Below, in pieces: positions 17,773 to 25,410 of a stretch of DNA of 64,000 bases (within the stretch, counting starts at the first letter, position 1; every line of letters starts with the position of its first letter). Source of the DNA: Hyphomicrobium_A sp963745205 (GTDB lineage Bacteria; Pseudomonadota; Alphaproteobacteria; Rhizobiales; Hyphomicrobiaceae); the NCBI GenBank assembly GCA_963745205.1, contig CAVUWX010000017.1, positions 1-64,000 on the forward strand, given 5' to 3'. The position numbers were made by a program, and so were the translations under genes. The notes under the pieces were generated by a model that was not told the origin of the DNA, did not search any database, and worked only from the letters and a program-made list of their open reading frames with translations.

Positions 17773-18624
17773 ATGCAGAAGAAACCGCCCGCAAGCCTCT
17801 CGCCCGAGGAGATCCAGCGCTACAAACGCCACCTCGTCCTCAAGGAGGTCGGGGGCCAGGGCCAACAGAAGCTCAAGGCCGCGCGCGTGCTCGTCGTTGG
17901 CGCCGGTGGCCTCGGCTCGCCGCTGCTCGCTTATCTCGCTGCCGCTGGTGTCGGCACCATCGGTGTCATCGACGACGACCGCGTCAGCCTCGATAACCTG
18001 CAGCGCCAAATCGTGCACGATACGACCTCCGTCGGCACGCCCAAGGTCGCGAGCGCGGCCGCGACGCTGCGGCGCCTCAACCCGCATGTGACGGTCGAGG
18101 CTATCGAGGCTCGGCTCGATGCGGGCAACGCACTCGAGCACATCACACGCTACGACATCGTCGCCGACGGCTCCGACAATGCCGAGACACGCTACCTCAC
18201 CTCCGATGCCTGCTATTTCGCCAAGCGCACGCTCGTGTTCGGCGCGGTTGGACCGTTCGACGGCTACGTCTCGACGTTCAAGCCGCATCTGCGGGCCGAG
18301 GACGGCGCGCCCTATCCGACCTACCGCTGCCTGTTTCCGGAGGCGCCGCCGCCCGGCACCGTGCCCAATTGCGCCGAGGTGGGAGTGCTCGGCTCGGTGG
18401 TCGGCGTCATCGGCACGCTGCAGGCGACCGAGGTCGTGAAGGAGATACTGGGGCTCGGCACCAGCCTCGCCGGACGCCTGTTGATCTACGACGCGCTCGC
18501 AGCGCGCTTCGAGACGCTGCAGTTCGCCTGGGACCCGGAGAACCCGCTCAACGGTCGCAACGCGACGATCAAAGATCTCACGATCCACACGCGCGCCGGC
18601 AAGGGCTCCGCCTGTGCGGCCTAG
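17773..18624 (+). CDS. moeB: HesA/MoeB/ThiF family adenylyltransferase
   Basis: E1-like enzyme that adenylates the C-terminus of a ubiquitin-like sulfur carrier (MoaD or ThiS). 283 residues from the ATG at 17773. The ATP-binding motif VLVVGAGGLGSPLLAYLA is at 39-56, with R/N/D residues in VIDDDRVSLDNLQRQI (65-80), and DGSDNAETR (132-140). The zinc CxxC pairs of E. coli MoeB are degenerate: CYRC is TYRC (183-186) and the distal pair is replaced by NPLN (257-260). C200 is in the crossover region. No rhodanese domain is present. It overlaps the next gene by 11 bases. Confidence 0.88.
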   Translation: MQKKPPASLSPEEIQRYKRHLVLKEVGGQGQQKLKAARVLVVGAGGLGSPLLAYLAAAGVGTIGVIDDDRVSLDNLQRQIVHDTTSVGTPKVASAAATLRRLNPHVTVEAIEARLDAGNALEHITRYDIVADGSDNAETRYLTSDACYFAKRTLVFGAVGPFDGYVSTFKPHLRAEDGAPYPTYRCLFPEAPPPGTVPNCAEVGVLGSVVGVIGTLQATEVVKEILGLGTSLAGRLLIYDALAARFETLQFAWDPENPLNGRNATIKDLTIHTRAGKGSACAA

Positions 18625-19066
18625 GGCGCGCGCGTGCGCGCCTTCAACCGCGCTGCTCCTTGCCGCGCTCTCGCTGATGAAAGCAGGCGCCTGCGCGCAA
18701 GAGAACCGCGCGCAGTCCCCGGCACCCTGGGCCGAGGCGCCGATCCGCTACGGCGCCATCGCGTTCACCGCCGACGGCTCATTCTCGACCGCCTGGAAAT
18801 ACCGCTCGAAGGCCGCGGCGCAGGCGAAAGTCGCCGCCGAGTGCGGGCGGCTGAAGCGCGGCGCCTGCCAGGTCGTGAGCTTCAGCGCCAAGGTGTGTGC
18901 GGCGATCGCATCGTTCGAACTCGGCAAGGACCGCAAGGTCACCTATTCGGGAGGCGGCCTCACCCCCGAGGAAGCCCAGCAGAGCGCCTTGCGCCGCTGC
19001 AAGGACGACCCGCGCGCCGGCGCGCGTTGCGAGCCGCGTGCGGTCGTGTGCGCGGACGGGCGCTGA
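18614..19066 (+). CDS. DUF4189 exported protein
   Basis: 150 residues, GTG start inside the end of the moeB-like gene. A signal peptide (about residues 10-27, ending GACAQEN) precedes a DUF4189-type domain: YGAIAFTADGSFSTAWKYRS, AAQAKVAAECG, and two Cys pairs (ECGRLKRGACQVV; VCAAIA; RCKDDPRAGARCEP; VVCADGR) likely forming disulfides in the periplasm. The overlap implies translational coupling with the E1 enzyme, but a periplasmic protein has no obvious link to sulfur transfer. Role unknown. Confidence 0.75.
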   Translation: MRPRARACAPSTALLLAALSLMKAGACAQENRAQSPAPWAEAPIRYGAIAFTADGSFSTAWKYRSKAAAQAKVAAECGRLKRGACQVVSFSAKVCAAIASFELGKDRKVTYSGGGLTPEEAQQSALRRCKDDPRAGARCEPRAVVCADGR

Positions 19067-20065
19067 TCAGAACATCGCGGGGTGGACGCGATCGGGCGGC
19101 GCGTGGCCGTCGAGAAAGGCCTTGATGTTGATGATGACCTTCTCGCCCATATCGATGCGGCCTTCGATCGTCGCGGAGCTCATGTGCGGCAAGGCAACGA
19201 CGCGATCGGAGGAGAGGATCTTGGGGTTGACCGCCGGCTCGTGCTCGAACACGTCGAGGCCCGCGCCCGCGATGGCACCTGCCTCGATGAGGCGCGCAAG
19301 CTCGTTCTCGTCGATGACCTCGCCACGCGCGGTATTTACGACATAGGCCGACGGCTTCAGCAGACGCAAGCGCCGCGCCGAGAGCAGGTGATAGGTGCCG
19401 GGCGTGTGCGGGCAGTTCACTGACACGATATCGACCCGCGACAACATCTGGTCGAGGCTCTCCCAATACGTCGCCTCGAGCTCCTTCTCGACGTCCTGCG
19501 AAACGCGGCGGCGGTTGTGATAGTGGATCTGCAGCCCGAACGCCTTGGCGCGGCGGGCGACGGCCTGGCCGATACGACCCATGCCGATGATGCCGAGCCG
19601 CTTGCCGAAGATGCGGTGGCCGAGCATCCACGTGGGCGACCAGCCGCCCCAGTGGTCAGCAGCGCCCTTGAGGTAGTCGGCGCCTTCGACGAGCCGTCGC
19701 GGCACGGCGAGGATCAGCGCCATGGTCATGTCAGCCGTGTCCTCGGTGAGCACGCCCGGCGTGTTCGTGACGGTAATGCCGCGGTTGCGCGCAGTATCGA
19801 GATCGATGTTGTCGACACCGGTGCCGAAGTTGGCGATGAGCCGCAATTGCGCACCGGCCTGGGATATGACGGCGCGGTCGACGCGGTCGGTGACGGTCGG
19901 CACCAGCACGTCGGCGATCTTGAGGGCTTCCACCATCTGCGCCTGCGTCATCGGCGCATCATCCACGTTGAGGCGGGCGTCGAACAGCTCCCGCATGCGA
20001 GTTTCGACCACGTCGGGCAGCTTGCGCGTGACGATGACGATCGGCTTCTTGGCGCTGGTCGGCAT
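19067..20065 (-). CDS. D-2-hydroxyacid dehydrogenase (glyoxylate/hydroxypyruvate reductase type)
   Basis: 332 residues. The NAD(P)-binding motif KRLGIIGMGRIGQAVARRA is at about residues 154-172. The catalytic Arg is in VNTARGEV, Glu in DVFEHEP and His in ALPHMSSATIEGR, the complete triad of the family. NFGTGVDNIDLDTARNRGI is the substrate-domain signature. The sequence most resembles the GyaR-type glyoxylate reductases of Hyphomicrobiales, but close paralogues include phosphoglycerate dehydrogenase, so the substrate is inferred. It is convergent with the DUF4189 gene, with no space between stop codons. Confidence 0.85.
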   Translation of the reverse strand: MPTSAKKPIVIVTRKLPDVVETRMRELFDARLNVDDAPMTQAQMVEALKIADVLVPTVTDRVDRAVISQAGAQLRLIANFGTGVDNIDLDTARNRGITVTNTPGVLTEDTADMTMALILAVPRRLVEGADYLKGAADHWGGWSPTWMLGHRIFGKRLGIIGMGRIGQAVARRAKAFGLQIHYHNRRRVSQDVEKELEATYWESLDQMLSRVDIVSVNCPHTPGTYHLLSARRLRLLKPSAYVVNTARGEVIDENELARLIEAGAIAGAGLDVFEHEPAVNPKILSSDRVVALPHMSSATIEGRIDMGEKVIINIKAFLDGHAPPDRVHPAMF

Positions 20066-20243
20066 GGGGGGTTCCGCTGTTGCCTCGAATTGATGGCAGG
20101 AGAACGCTCTGGGGGAGACGTGCCTAGTGCCCGATTTAACGCAGTGTCTAACAGATGGTCATTGGGATGACAAAGTGGCGGATAGGCATTGCATTGCAGC
20201 AGAGGCAAACTCAAGTCGCGCGTGGCGATGGTCAGGGAAGCAG

Positions 20244-20783
20244 ATGCGTGAGCGGACGATAAAGGCCGGTTCTCTCCGCGCGCTGCTGATGCTCGTTGCG
20301 ATGACGGCAGCGGCCGCGGCGCAGCAGGCTACCCCCGGCGCGAGCGGGTTGCCGGTGCCTCGCTTCGTCAGTCTCAAGTCCGACCGGGTTAACATGCGCA
20401 AGGGCCCAGGCACCGACTATCCGACCGCTTGGGTGTATAGGCGCGCCGGGCTCCCGCTCGAGGTCCTCAAGGAGTTCGAAGGCTGGCGGCAGGTGCGTGA
20501 CGCCGACGGCGCGAGCGGCTGGGTGCTGCAGACCTTCCTGTCGGGCCGGCGGACGGCGCTGGTGCTGCCCTGGGAGGTGAAGCCCGGTGTCCCGCCGCCC
20601 AAGATCGCGCTGCGCGACGACGACAGCGAACGCGCGCGCCCGGTCGCCATGGTGGAAGCCGGCGTCATCGCCAATCTCGCGACGTGTGACGGCCGCTGGT
20701 GCCACGTGAGCATCGATAAGTTTCGCGGCTATATCGAGCAGAAGAAGCTGTGGGGTATCTACGAGGGCGAGGTCCTGAAGTAG
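20244..20783 (+). CDS. Exported SH3-domain protein
   Basis: 179 residues from the ATG at 20244 with AGGGAAG just upstream; the frame extends to 20127 without homology. A signal peptide (SLRALLMLVAMTAAAAAQQ) is followed by a bacterial SH3 domain with RVNMRKGPGTDYPTAWVY, GLPLEVLKEFEGWRQVRD and GASGWVLQTFLSG (about residues 48-110), and a second, weaker SH3-like half (VEAGVIANLATCDGRWCHVS, GYIEQKKLWGIY). Such proteins are usually periplasmic and may contact peptidoglycan. Widely conserved in Hyphomicrobiales next to hydroxyacid dehydrogenase genes as far as I recall. Exact role unknown. Confidence 0.83.
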   Translation: MRERTIKAGSLRALLMLVAMTAAAAAQQATPGASGLPVPRFVSLKSDRVNMRKGPGTDYPTAWVYRRAGLPLEVLKEFEGWRQVRDADGASGWVLQTFLSGRRTALVLPWEVKPGVPPPKIALRDDDSERARPVAMVEAGVIANLATCDGRWCHVSIDKFRGYIEQKKLWGIYEGEVLK

Positions 20784-20802
20784 GAGGGGATCTCCCGGCG
20801 CC

Positions 20803-21249
20803 TCAGCTCTTTTCCGTTACTAGGCGGACCACGACGTCGATGTGGCTGATCCTCATGCCCTCTGGTGGGGCCGGCACACCGTCGACCTTGATGGCATCGC
20901 CTGGGATGTCGTGCAGCTCGCCTTCCGACTCAATGAAGAAGTGGTTGTGGTTCGACATATTGGTGTCGAAATAGGCCTTGGAGCCGTTGATCGCCAGCTC
21001 CCGCAGAAGCCCCGCCCGTTTGAACTGGTGCAGGGTATTGTAGACGGTCGCGAGCGACACATGCTGGCCGGCGGCCACTGCCTCGGCGTGCAAGAGTTCC
21101 GCCGTCACGTGCCGGTCGCCGCTTCCGAATAGTAGCGCGCCGAGCGCCAGACGCTGGCGGGTCGGCCGCAAGCTGGCCTTCCGCAGCAGCTCGGAGATGC
21201 TGGGGGAGGCCTCGTCGTCACCGTGATTTCGACTGCCGATATCGGTCAT
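20803..21249 (-). CDS. irr: Iron response regulator Irr (Fur family)
   Basis: Heme-responsive transcription factor of Hyphomicrobiales that represses heme synthesis when iron is scarce. 148 residues: a winged helix with LRPTRQRLALGALLF and HVSLATVYNTLHQFKRAGLL (63-82), then the dimer domain with NMSNHNHFFIESEGELHDI. The position divergent from fabA-fabB-fabI is the classical location. The protein has no cysteine, so the Cys-Pro heme regulatory motif of Bradyrhizobium Irr is absent; the His-rich second site is reduced to H101-N-H103. Identity is supported by both sequence and synteny. Confidence 0.9.
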   Translation of the reverse strand: MTDIGSRNHGDDEASPSISELLRKASLRPTRQRLALGALLFGSGDRHVTAELLHAEAVAAGQHVSLATVYNTLHQFKRAGLLRELAINGSKAYFDTNMSNHNHFFIESEGELHDIPGDAIKVDGVPAPPEGMRISHIDVVVRLVTEKS

Positions 21250-21533
21250 GCTTCGAGGGGCGGTTGCCTACTTGTTAAGCTCTGGCGCGCCGGCATCTCC
21301 GGCAAGGGCGGCAAAATCAAACTCGCACTATTATGCAGTATAGGGTCCAAGGGCGGCCCCCGCAACTCGGGACGAGGCAGCAAAACCGGCGCACATCGTC
21401 GCTTAGGCGGGGCCGCTCCGCTCTCGCCCTCTCTTTTGAAGGGCGGTCGACTGTGTTAGGAAGCCCGCGGCCGCGGCGCCGCTTCCTCCGAGCCCGGAAG
21501 CTTAGTCGCACGAGGGTTTTGCGCGGAATCATC

Positions 21534-22076
21534 ATGACAGAGCGGCGCACGAGCTTTGAATACGAGGATCTTCTGGCGTGCGGACGCGGCGAGCTGTTCG
21601 GCGCCGGCAACGCCCAGCTGCCGCTCCCCCCGATGCTTATGTTCGACCGCATCTCTTCGATCTCCGAGACCGGGGGCGCACATGGCAAGGGCCAGATCAC
21701 GGCCGAGTTCAAGGTTGCCGGCAGCAGCCGGGCCGAGTGGTTCTTCAAGTGCCACTTCCAAGGCGATCCCGTGATGCCGGGCTGCCTTGGCCTCGATGCT
21801 CTCTGGCAGCTCACCGGGTTCTTTCTGGGCTGGCTCGGGGCCACCGGGCGCGGGCGCGCGCTAGGAGTCGGCGAGGTCAAATTCACCGGCATGGTCGTGC
21901 CGACCGTGTCCAAGATCGAATATATCGTCGACCTCAAGCGGGTCATCCTGCGCAGGCTGAAGCTGGCGATCGCCGATGGTGTCATGAAAGCCGACGGCCA
22001 AGTGATCTACACGGCGAGCGACCTGCGGGTCGGCTTGTTCGAGGCAGGCGAGGTGGCCGCCGCGCTCAGTCCTTGA
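21534..22076 (+). CDS. fabA: 3-hydroxydecanoyl-ACP dehydratase/isomerase
   Basis: Introduces the cis double bond in unsaturated fatty acid synthesis. 180 residues from the ATG at 21534; the frame is open further upstream without homology. The active site His lies in WFFKCHFQGDPVMPGCLGLD split as H74 and D88. MLMFDRI and the hot-dog core (GRALGVGEVKFTGMV) match FabA rather than FabZ. It heads the plus-strand set fabA-fabB-fabI, divergent from irr with 284 bases between starts. Confidence 0.95.
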   Translation: MTERRTSFEYEDLLACGRGELFGAGNAQLPLPPMLMFDRISSISETGGAHGKGQITAEFKVAGSSRAEWFFKCHFQGDPVMPGCLGLDALWQLTGFFLGWLGATGRGRALGVGEVKFTGMVVPTVSKIEYIVDLKRVILRRLKLAIADGVMKADGQVIYTASDLRVGLFEAGEVAAALSP

Positions 22077-22129
22077 TCTCGATGGTATTTCATGCACGCT
22101 TCCGTGGCGGAGCGAAGAGGATCTAGCGG

Positions 22130-23362
22130 ATGAGACGAGTTGCCGTCACTGGCATGGGCATCGTTTCCTCGATCGGGAACAATTGCCAGGAGGTGCTCGC
22201 ATCCCTCCGCGAGGCCAAGTCGGGCATCGTGCGCGCCGAGAAGTACGCAGAGCTCGGCTTCCGCTGCCAGGTGCACGGCGAGCCCCATCTCGACTGGGAG
22301 ACGCAGGTGCCGCGCAAGGCGCGCCGTTTCATGAGCGACGGCATCGGCTGGAACTATGTCGCCATGGAGCAGGCGATCCGCGATGCGGGCCTTGAGGAAA
22401 ACGACGTCGTCAACGAGCGCACCGGGATCATCGTGGGCTCGGGCGGGCCCTCGACGCGCGCGATCGTGGCCGCCGCCGATACCACGCGCGAGAAGGATCC
22501 GCGCAAAGTCGGGCCGTTCGAGGTGCCAAAGGCGATGTGCTCGGGGCCCTCCGCCGCGCTCGCCACGAGCTTCCAGATCAAGGGCGTCAACTACTCGATT
22601 GCGTCGGCATGCTCCACGTCTGCCCACTGCATCGGCAATGCGGCCGAGATGATCGCGTGGGGCAAGCAGGATGTGATGTTCGCCGGCGGCTGCGAGGAGC
22701 TCGATTGGACGCTCTCGGTGCTGTTTGACGCCATGGGCGCCATGTCGAGCAAGTTCAACGCGACGCCCGAAAAGGCGAGCCGCGCGTATGACAAGGACCG
22801 TGACGGGTTCGTCATCGCCGGCGGCGCTGGCATGGTGGTGCTCGAGGAGCTCGAGCGCGCAAAGGCGCGCGGCGCGAGGATCTACGGCGAGGTCGCCGGC
22901 TATGGCGCCACCTCCGATGGCTTTGACATGGTCGCGCCGTCGGGCGAGGGTGCGGTGCGGTGCATGCAGCTCGCGCTGAAGGGGATGGACGGCAAGGGCG
23001 TCGGCCACAAGATCGATTACATCAACCCGCACGGCACCGGCACGCCGATTGGCGACCTGCGCGAGATCGATGCGATCCGCACCGTCTTCAACGGTGGCAT
23101 ACCGAAGATTTCCGCCACCAAGTCGCTGACCGGACATTCGCTCGGGGCCGTCGGCGTGCAGGAGGCCATCTTCTCGCTGCTCATGATGAACAACGGCTTC
23201 ATCTGCGAAAGCGCCAACATCGAGGAACTCGATCCTGCCTTCGCCGACGTGCCGATCGTTCGCGAGCGTCTCGACGGCGTTAATCTTAACTGTGTCATGT
23301 CGAACAGCTTCGGGTTCGGCGGGACAAATGCCACGCTCGTTTTTCGCCGAGTGACTGGATAA
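22130..23362 (+). CDS. fabB: Beta-ketoacyl-ACP synthase I
   Basis: Elongates cis-3-decenoyl-ACP, the partner step of FabA. 410 residues. Catalytic triad: C161 in SIASACSTSAHC, H301 in NPHGTGTPIGD and H336 in SLTGHSLGAVG, i.e. Cys-His-His of FabB/FabF enzymes. The N-terminus RRVAVTGMGIVSSIG is canonical. AGAGGA lies eight bases before the ATG. It follows fabA by 53 bases and precedes fabI by about 125, consistent with one operon. Confidence 0.95.
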   Translation: MRRVAVTGMGIVSSIGNNCQEVLASLREAKSGIVRAEKYAELGFRCQVHGEPHLDWETQVPRKARRFMSDGIGWNYVAMEQAIRDAGLEENDVVNERTGIIVGSGGPSTRAIVAAADTTREKDPRKVGPFEVPKAMCSGPSAALATSFQIKGVNYSIASACSTSAHCIGNAAEMIAWGKQDVMFAGGCEELDWTLSVLFDAMGAMSSKFNATPEKASRAYDKDRDGFVIAGGAGMVVLEELERAKARGARIYGEVAGYGATSDGFDMVAPSGEGAVRCMQLALKGMDGKGVGHKIDYINPHGTGTPIGDLREIDAIRTVFNGGIPKISATKSLTGHSLGAVGVQEAIFSLLMMNNGFICESANIEELDPAFADVPIVRERLDGVNLNCVMSNSFGFGGTNATLVFRRVTG

Positions 23363-23487
23363 AGGGCCGTCGTGCCAGGGCTTCAGCGAGTTACCCGCGG
23401 AACTTCGCCAACTCCCTGAGCATGAGACATGAGCCGCCGAAAGACGGTTCGAAATTGAAGGACGCCTGCGGCGTAACGGTGAATACT

Positions 23488-24366
23488 ATGACGGAAATCG
23501 ACTTCGCAAAGCCCGGCCCGATCATGGCCGGAAAGCGCGGCCTGATAATGGGCGTCGCCAACGACCGCTCCATCGCGTGGGGCATCGCACGCATTCTCGC
23601 AGGCCAGGGGGCGAAGCTCGCCTTCACCTATCAGGAAGGCTCTTTCGGCCGCCGCGCCGTACCGCTCGCGCAGTCGCTCAACTCGGAGATCATCGAGCCC
23701 TGCAACGTGCTTGACGTCGCGAGCGTCGATAAGGCGTTCGCGCGCATCAAGGAGGTATGGGGTGGCCTCGATTTCGTCGTGCACGCGGTCGCCTACTCCG
23801 ATCCGCGCGAGCTTTCGGGCCGCTACGTCAAGACCACGCGCGACAATTTCACCAACACCATGATCATCTCGTGCTTCTCCTTCACCGAGATCGCCAATCG
23901 CGCGATCGATCTGATGCCCGCTGGCGGCTCCCTGCTCACGCTCTCCTATGGCGGCGCCACCCGCTCGGTGCCCTCCTACAACGTGATGGGCGTTGCCAAA
24001 GCGGCGCTGGAAGCCAGCGTTCGCTATCTCGCAGCCGATCTCGGACCGCAGGGCATCCGCGTCAACGCGCTCTCTGCGGGACCCATGCGCACTGTCTCCG
24101 GCGCCGGCGTCTCGGACGCACGCGTCATCTTCAACTTCCAAAGGGAACACTCGCCGCTGAAGCGCACGCCAACGCTGAACGAGGTTGGCGGTTCCGCGCT
24201 TTACTTGCTGTCCGACCTCTCGGGCGCCGTAACGGGCGAGGTGCACTTCGTCGACTGCGGCTACTCGACGACCTCCATGCCGAGTCTCGAAAGCTTGAAG
24301 GCGCTCGACACCGATAGCGGTGGCCCGCCGTCGGGCAAATCTTCGCCTTCCGAGGCAGCAGAATAG
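23488..24366 (+). CDS. fabI: Enoyl-ACP reductase (NADH) FabI
   Basis: Last step of the elongation cycle. 292 residues from the ATG at 23488; an in-frame ATG at 23422 would add 22 residues without homology. Short-chain dehydrogenase fold of the FabI branch: cofactor motif GLIMGVANDRSIAWGIA (18-34), and the catalytic Y154 and Y164 with K171 in SYGGATRSVPSYNVMGVAK. The C-terminus runs about 20 residues past the usual end with a Ser/Pro/Gly-rich tail (GGPPSGKSSPSEAAE). Third gene of the fab set; a triclosan-type target by family. Confidence 0.93.
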   Translation: MTEIDFAKPGPIMAGKRGLIMGVANDRSIAWGIARILAGQGAKLAFTYQEGSFGRRAVPLAQSLNSEIIEPCNVLDVASVDKAFARIKEVWGGLDFVVHAVAYSDPRELSGRYVKTTRDNFTNTMIISCFSFTEIANRAIDLMPAGGSLLTLSYGGATRSVPSYNVMGVAKAALEASVRYLAADLGPQGIRVNALSAGPMRTVSGAGVSDARVIFNFQREHSPLKRTPTLNEVGGSALYLLSDLSGAVTGEVHFVDCGYSTTSMPSLESLKALDTDSGGPPSGKSSPSEAAE

Positions 24367-24496
24367 AAGGCGGTCCGCCGCCTCCGCGTTGTCTTATCTC
24401 CAGGATGCCGGTGATCGGCCCCTGCTCCGCCAGCGCTGAGTGCGTGCGGGCAAGTGACCCTTGACGGCCAGAGGCCGGCATCGCACACACGCGCGC

Positions 24497-25345
24497 ATGA
24501 TCGGTGTTTTCGATTCAGGTCTCGGCGGGTTGACCGTCCTGCGCGCGCTCGTCGCCCGCTTCCCGCAGGTGCCGTTCATCTACCTCGGAGACCGCGCCAA
24601 CGTCCCCTACGGCAACCGCACCTCCGCCGAGGTGATCGATCTCACGCGCCGAGGCGTGGAGGCGCTCTATAGTTCGGGCTGCCGGCTCGTGCTCCTCGGC
24701 TGTAACACCGCGACCGCCGTCGCCGCCCGCCACCTGCAGCAAGTGTGGCTGCCAGCGAGCCGCTGGCGCGGCCATAACGTGCTGGGCATCGTGGCGCCTA
24801 CCGTGGAAGCCGCCACGCAGACGCCGTGGGCCGTGTCCTCACCGCAATACCCGCAGAAGTACAACACCGACCTTATTGCCGTGTTCGGCACCACGCGCAC
24901 CATCACCTCAGGCGTCTACCCGGAGGAAATCCGCAAGCGCTGCCCGAAGGTCACCGTGGTGCAGCAGATCTGCGCCGAGCTTGCCGGCGCCATCGAGGAG
25001 GAGGCACCGGAGCCTGAGCTCGATCGGCTCGTGGCCGAAGCCATTGCCGGAATGCTGGCGCAAACCGGCGGCACGCCACCCCATCGCGCGATCTTGGGTT
25101 GCACACACTTCCCGCTGGTGGACCACTTGTTCCGCCGCCACCTCCCGCCGTTTTCGCGCATCCTTTCGCAGCCCGACGTCGTCGCCGACAGCTTCGAGGA
25201 CTATCTCGCGCGCCATGCCCGTTATGTGGAGGGATCGAGCGGCGGCTCGCTTCGGCTCCTGACGACCGGAGAGCCCCGGGAAACGAGCGCGCGCGCCCGC
25301 GTCTTCTGGCCGGAGGTTGCCGCCTTCGAGCACGCCGCGGCCTGA
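24497..25345 (+). CDS. murI: Glutamate racemase
   Basis: Makes D-glutamate for peptidoglycan. 282 residues from the ATG at 24497, where the family begins with MIGVFDSGLGGLTVL; the open frame starts 12 codons earlier without homology. Two-base racemase cysteines: C69 in LLGCNTATAVAA and C202 in ILGCTHFPLVD. GDRANVPYGNRT is the substrate loop. Compared with E. coli the middle carries an insertion (QTPWAVSSPQYPQKYNTDLI) often seen in alphaproteobacteria. It follows fabI by 130 bases. Confidence 0.93.
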   Translation: MIGVFDSGLGGLTVLRALVARFPQVPFIYLGDRANVPYGNRTSAEVIDLTRRGVEALYSSGCRLVLLGCNTATAVAARHLQQVWLPASRWRGHNVLGIVAPTVEAATQTPWAVSSPQYPQKYNTDLIAVFGTTRTITSGVYPEEIRKRCPKVTVVQQICAELAGAIEEEAPEPELDRLVAEAIAGMLAQTGGTPPHRAILGCTHFPLVDHLFRRHLPPFSRILSQPDVVADSFEDYLARHARYVEGSSGGSLRLLTTGEPRETSARARVFWPEVAAFEHAAA

Positions 25346-25410
25346 ATTCCTCTCGCAACGGCGGCTTCCCCCACCCTATATGTAGGCTCCCCGCCGACGA
25401 GGAGCGCCCA

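Noticed and set aside
24367..24390. GC-rich hairpin AGGCGG/CCGCCT after fabI
   Set aside because: No T tract follows on either strand, so a terminator call is not justified.
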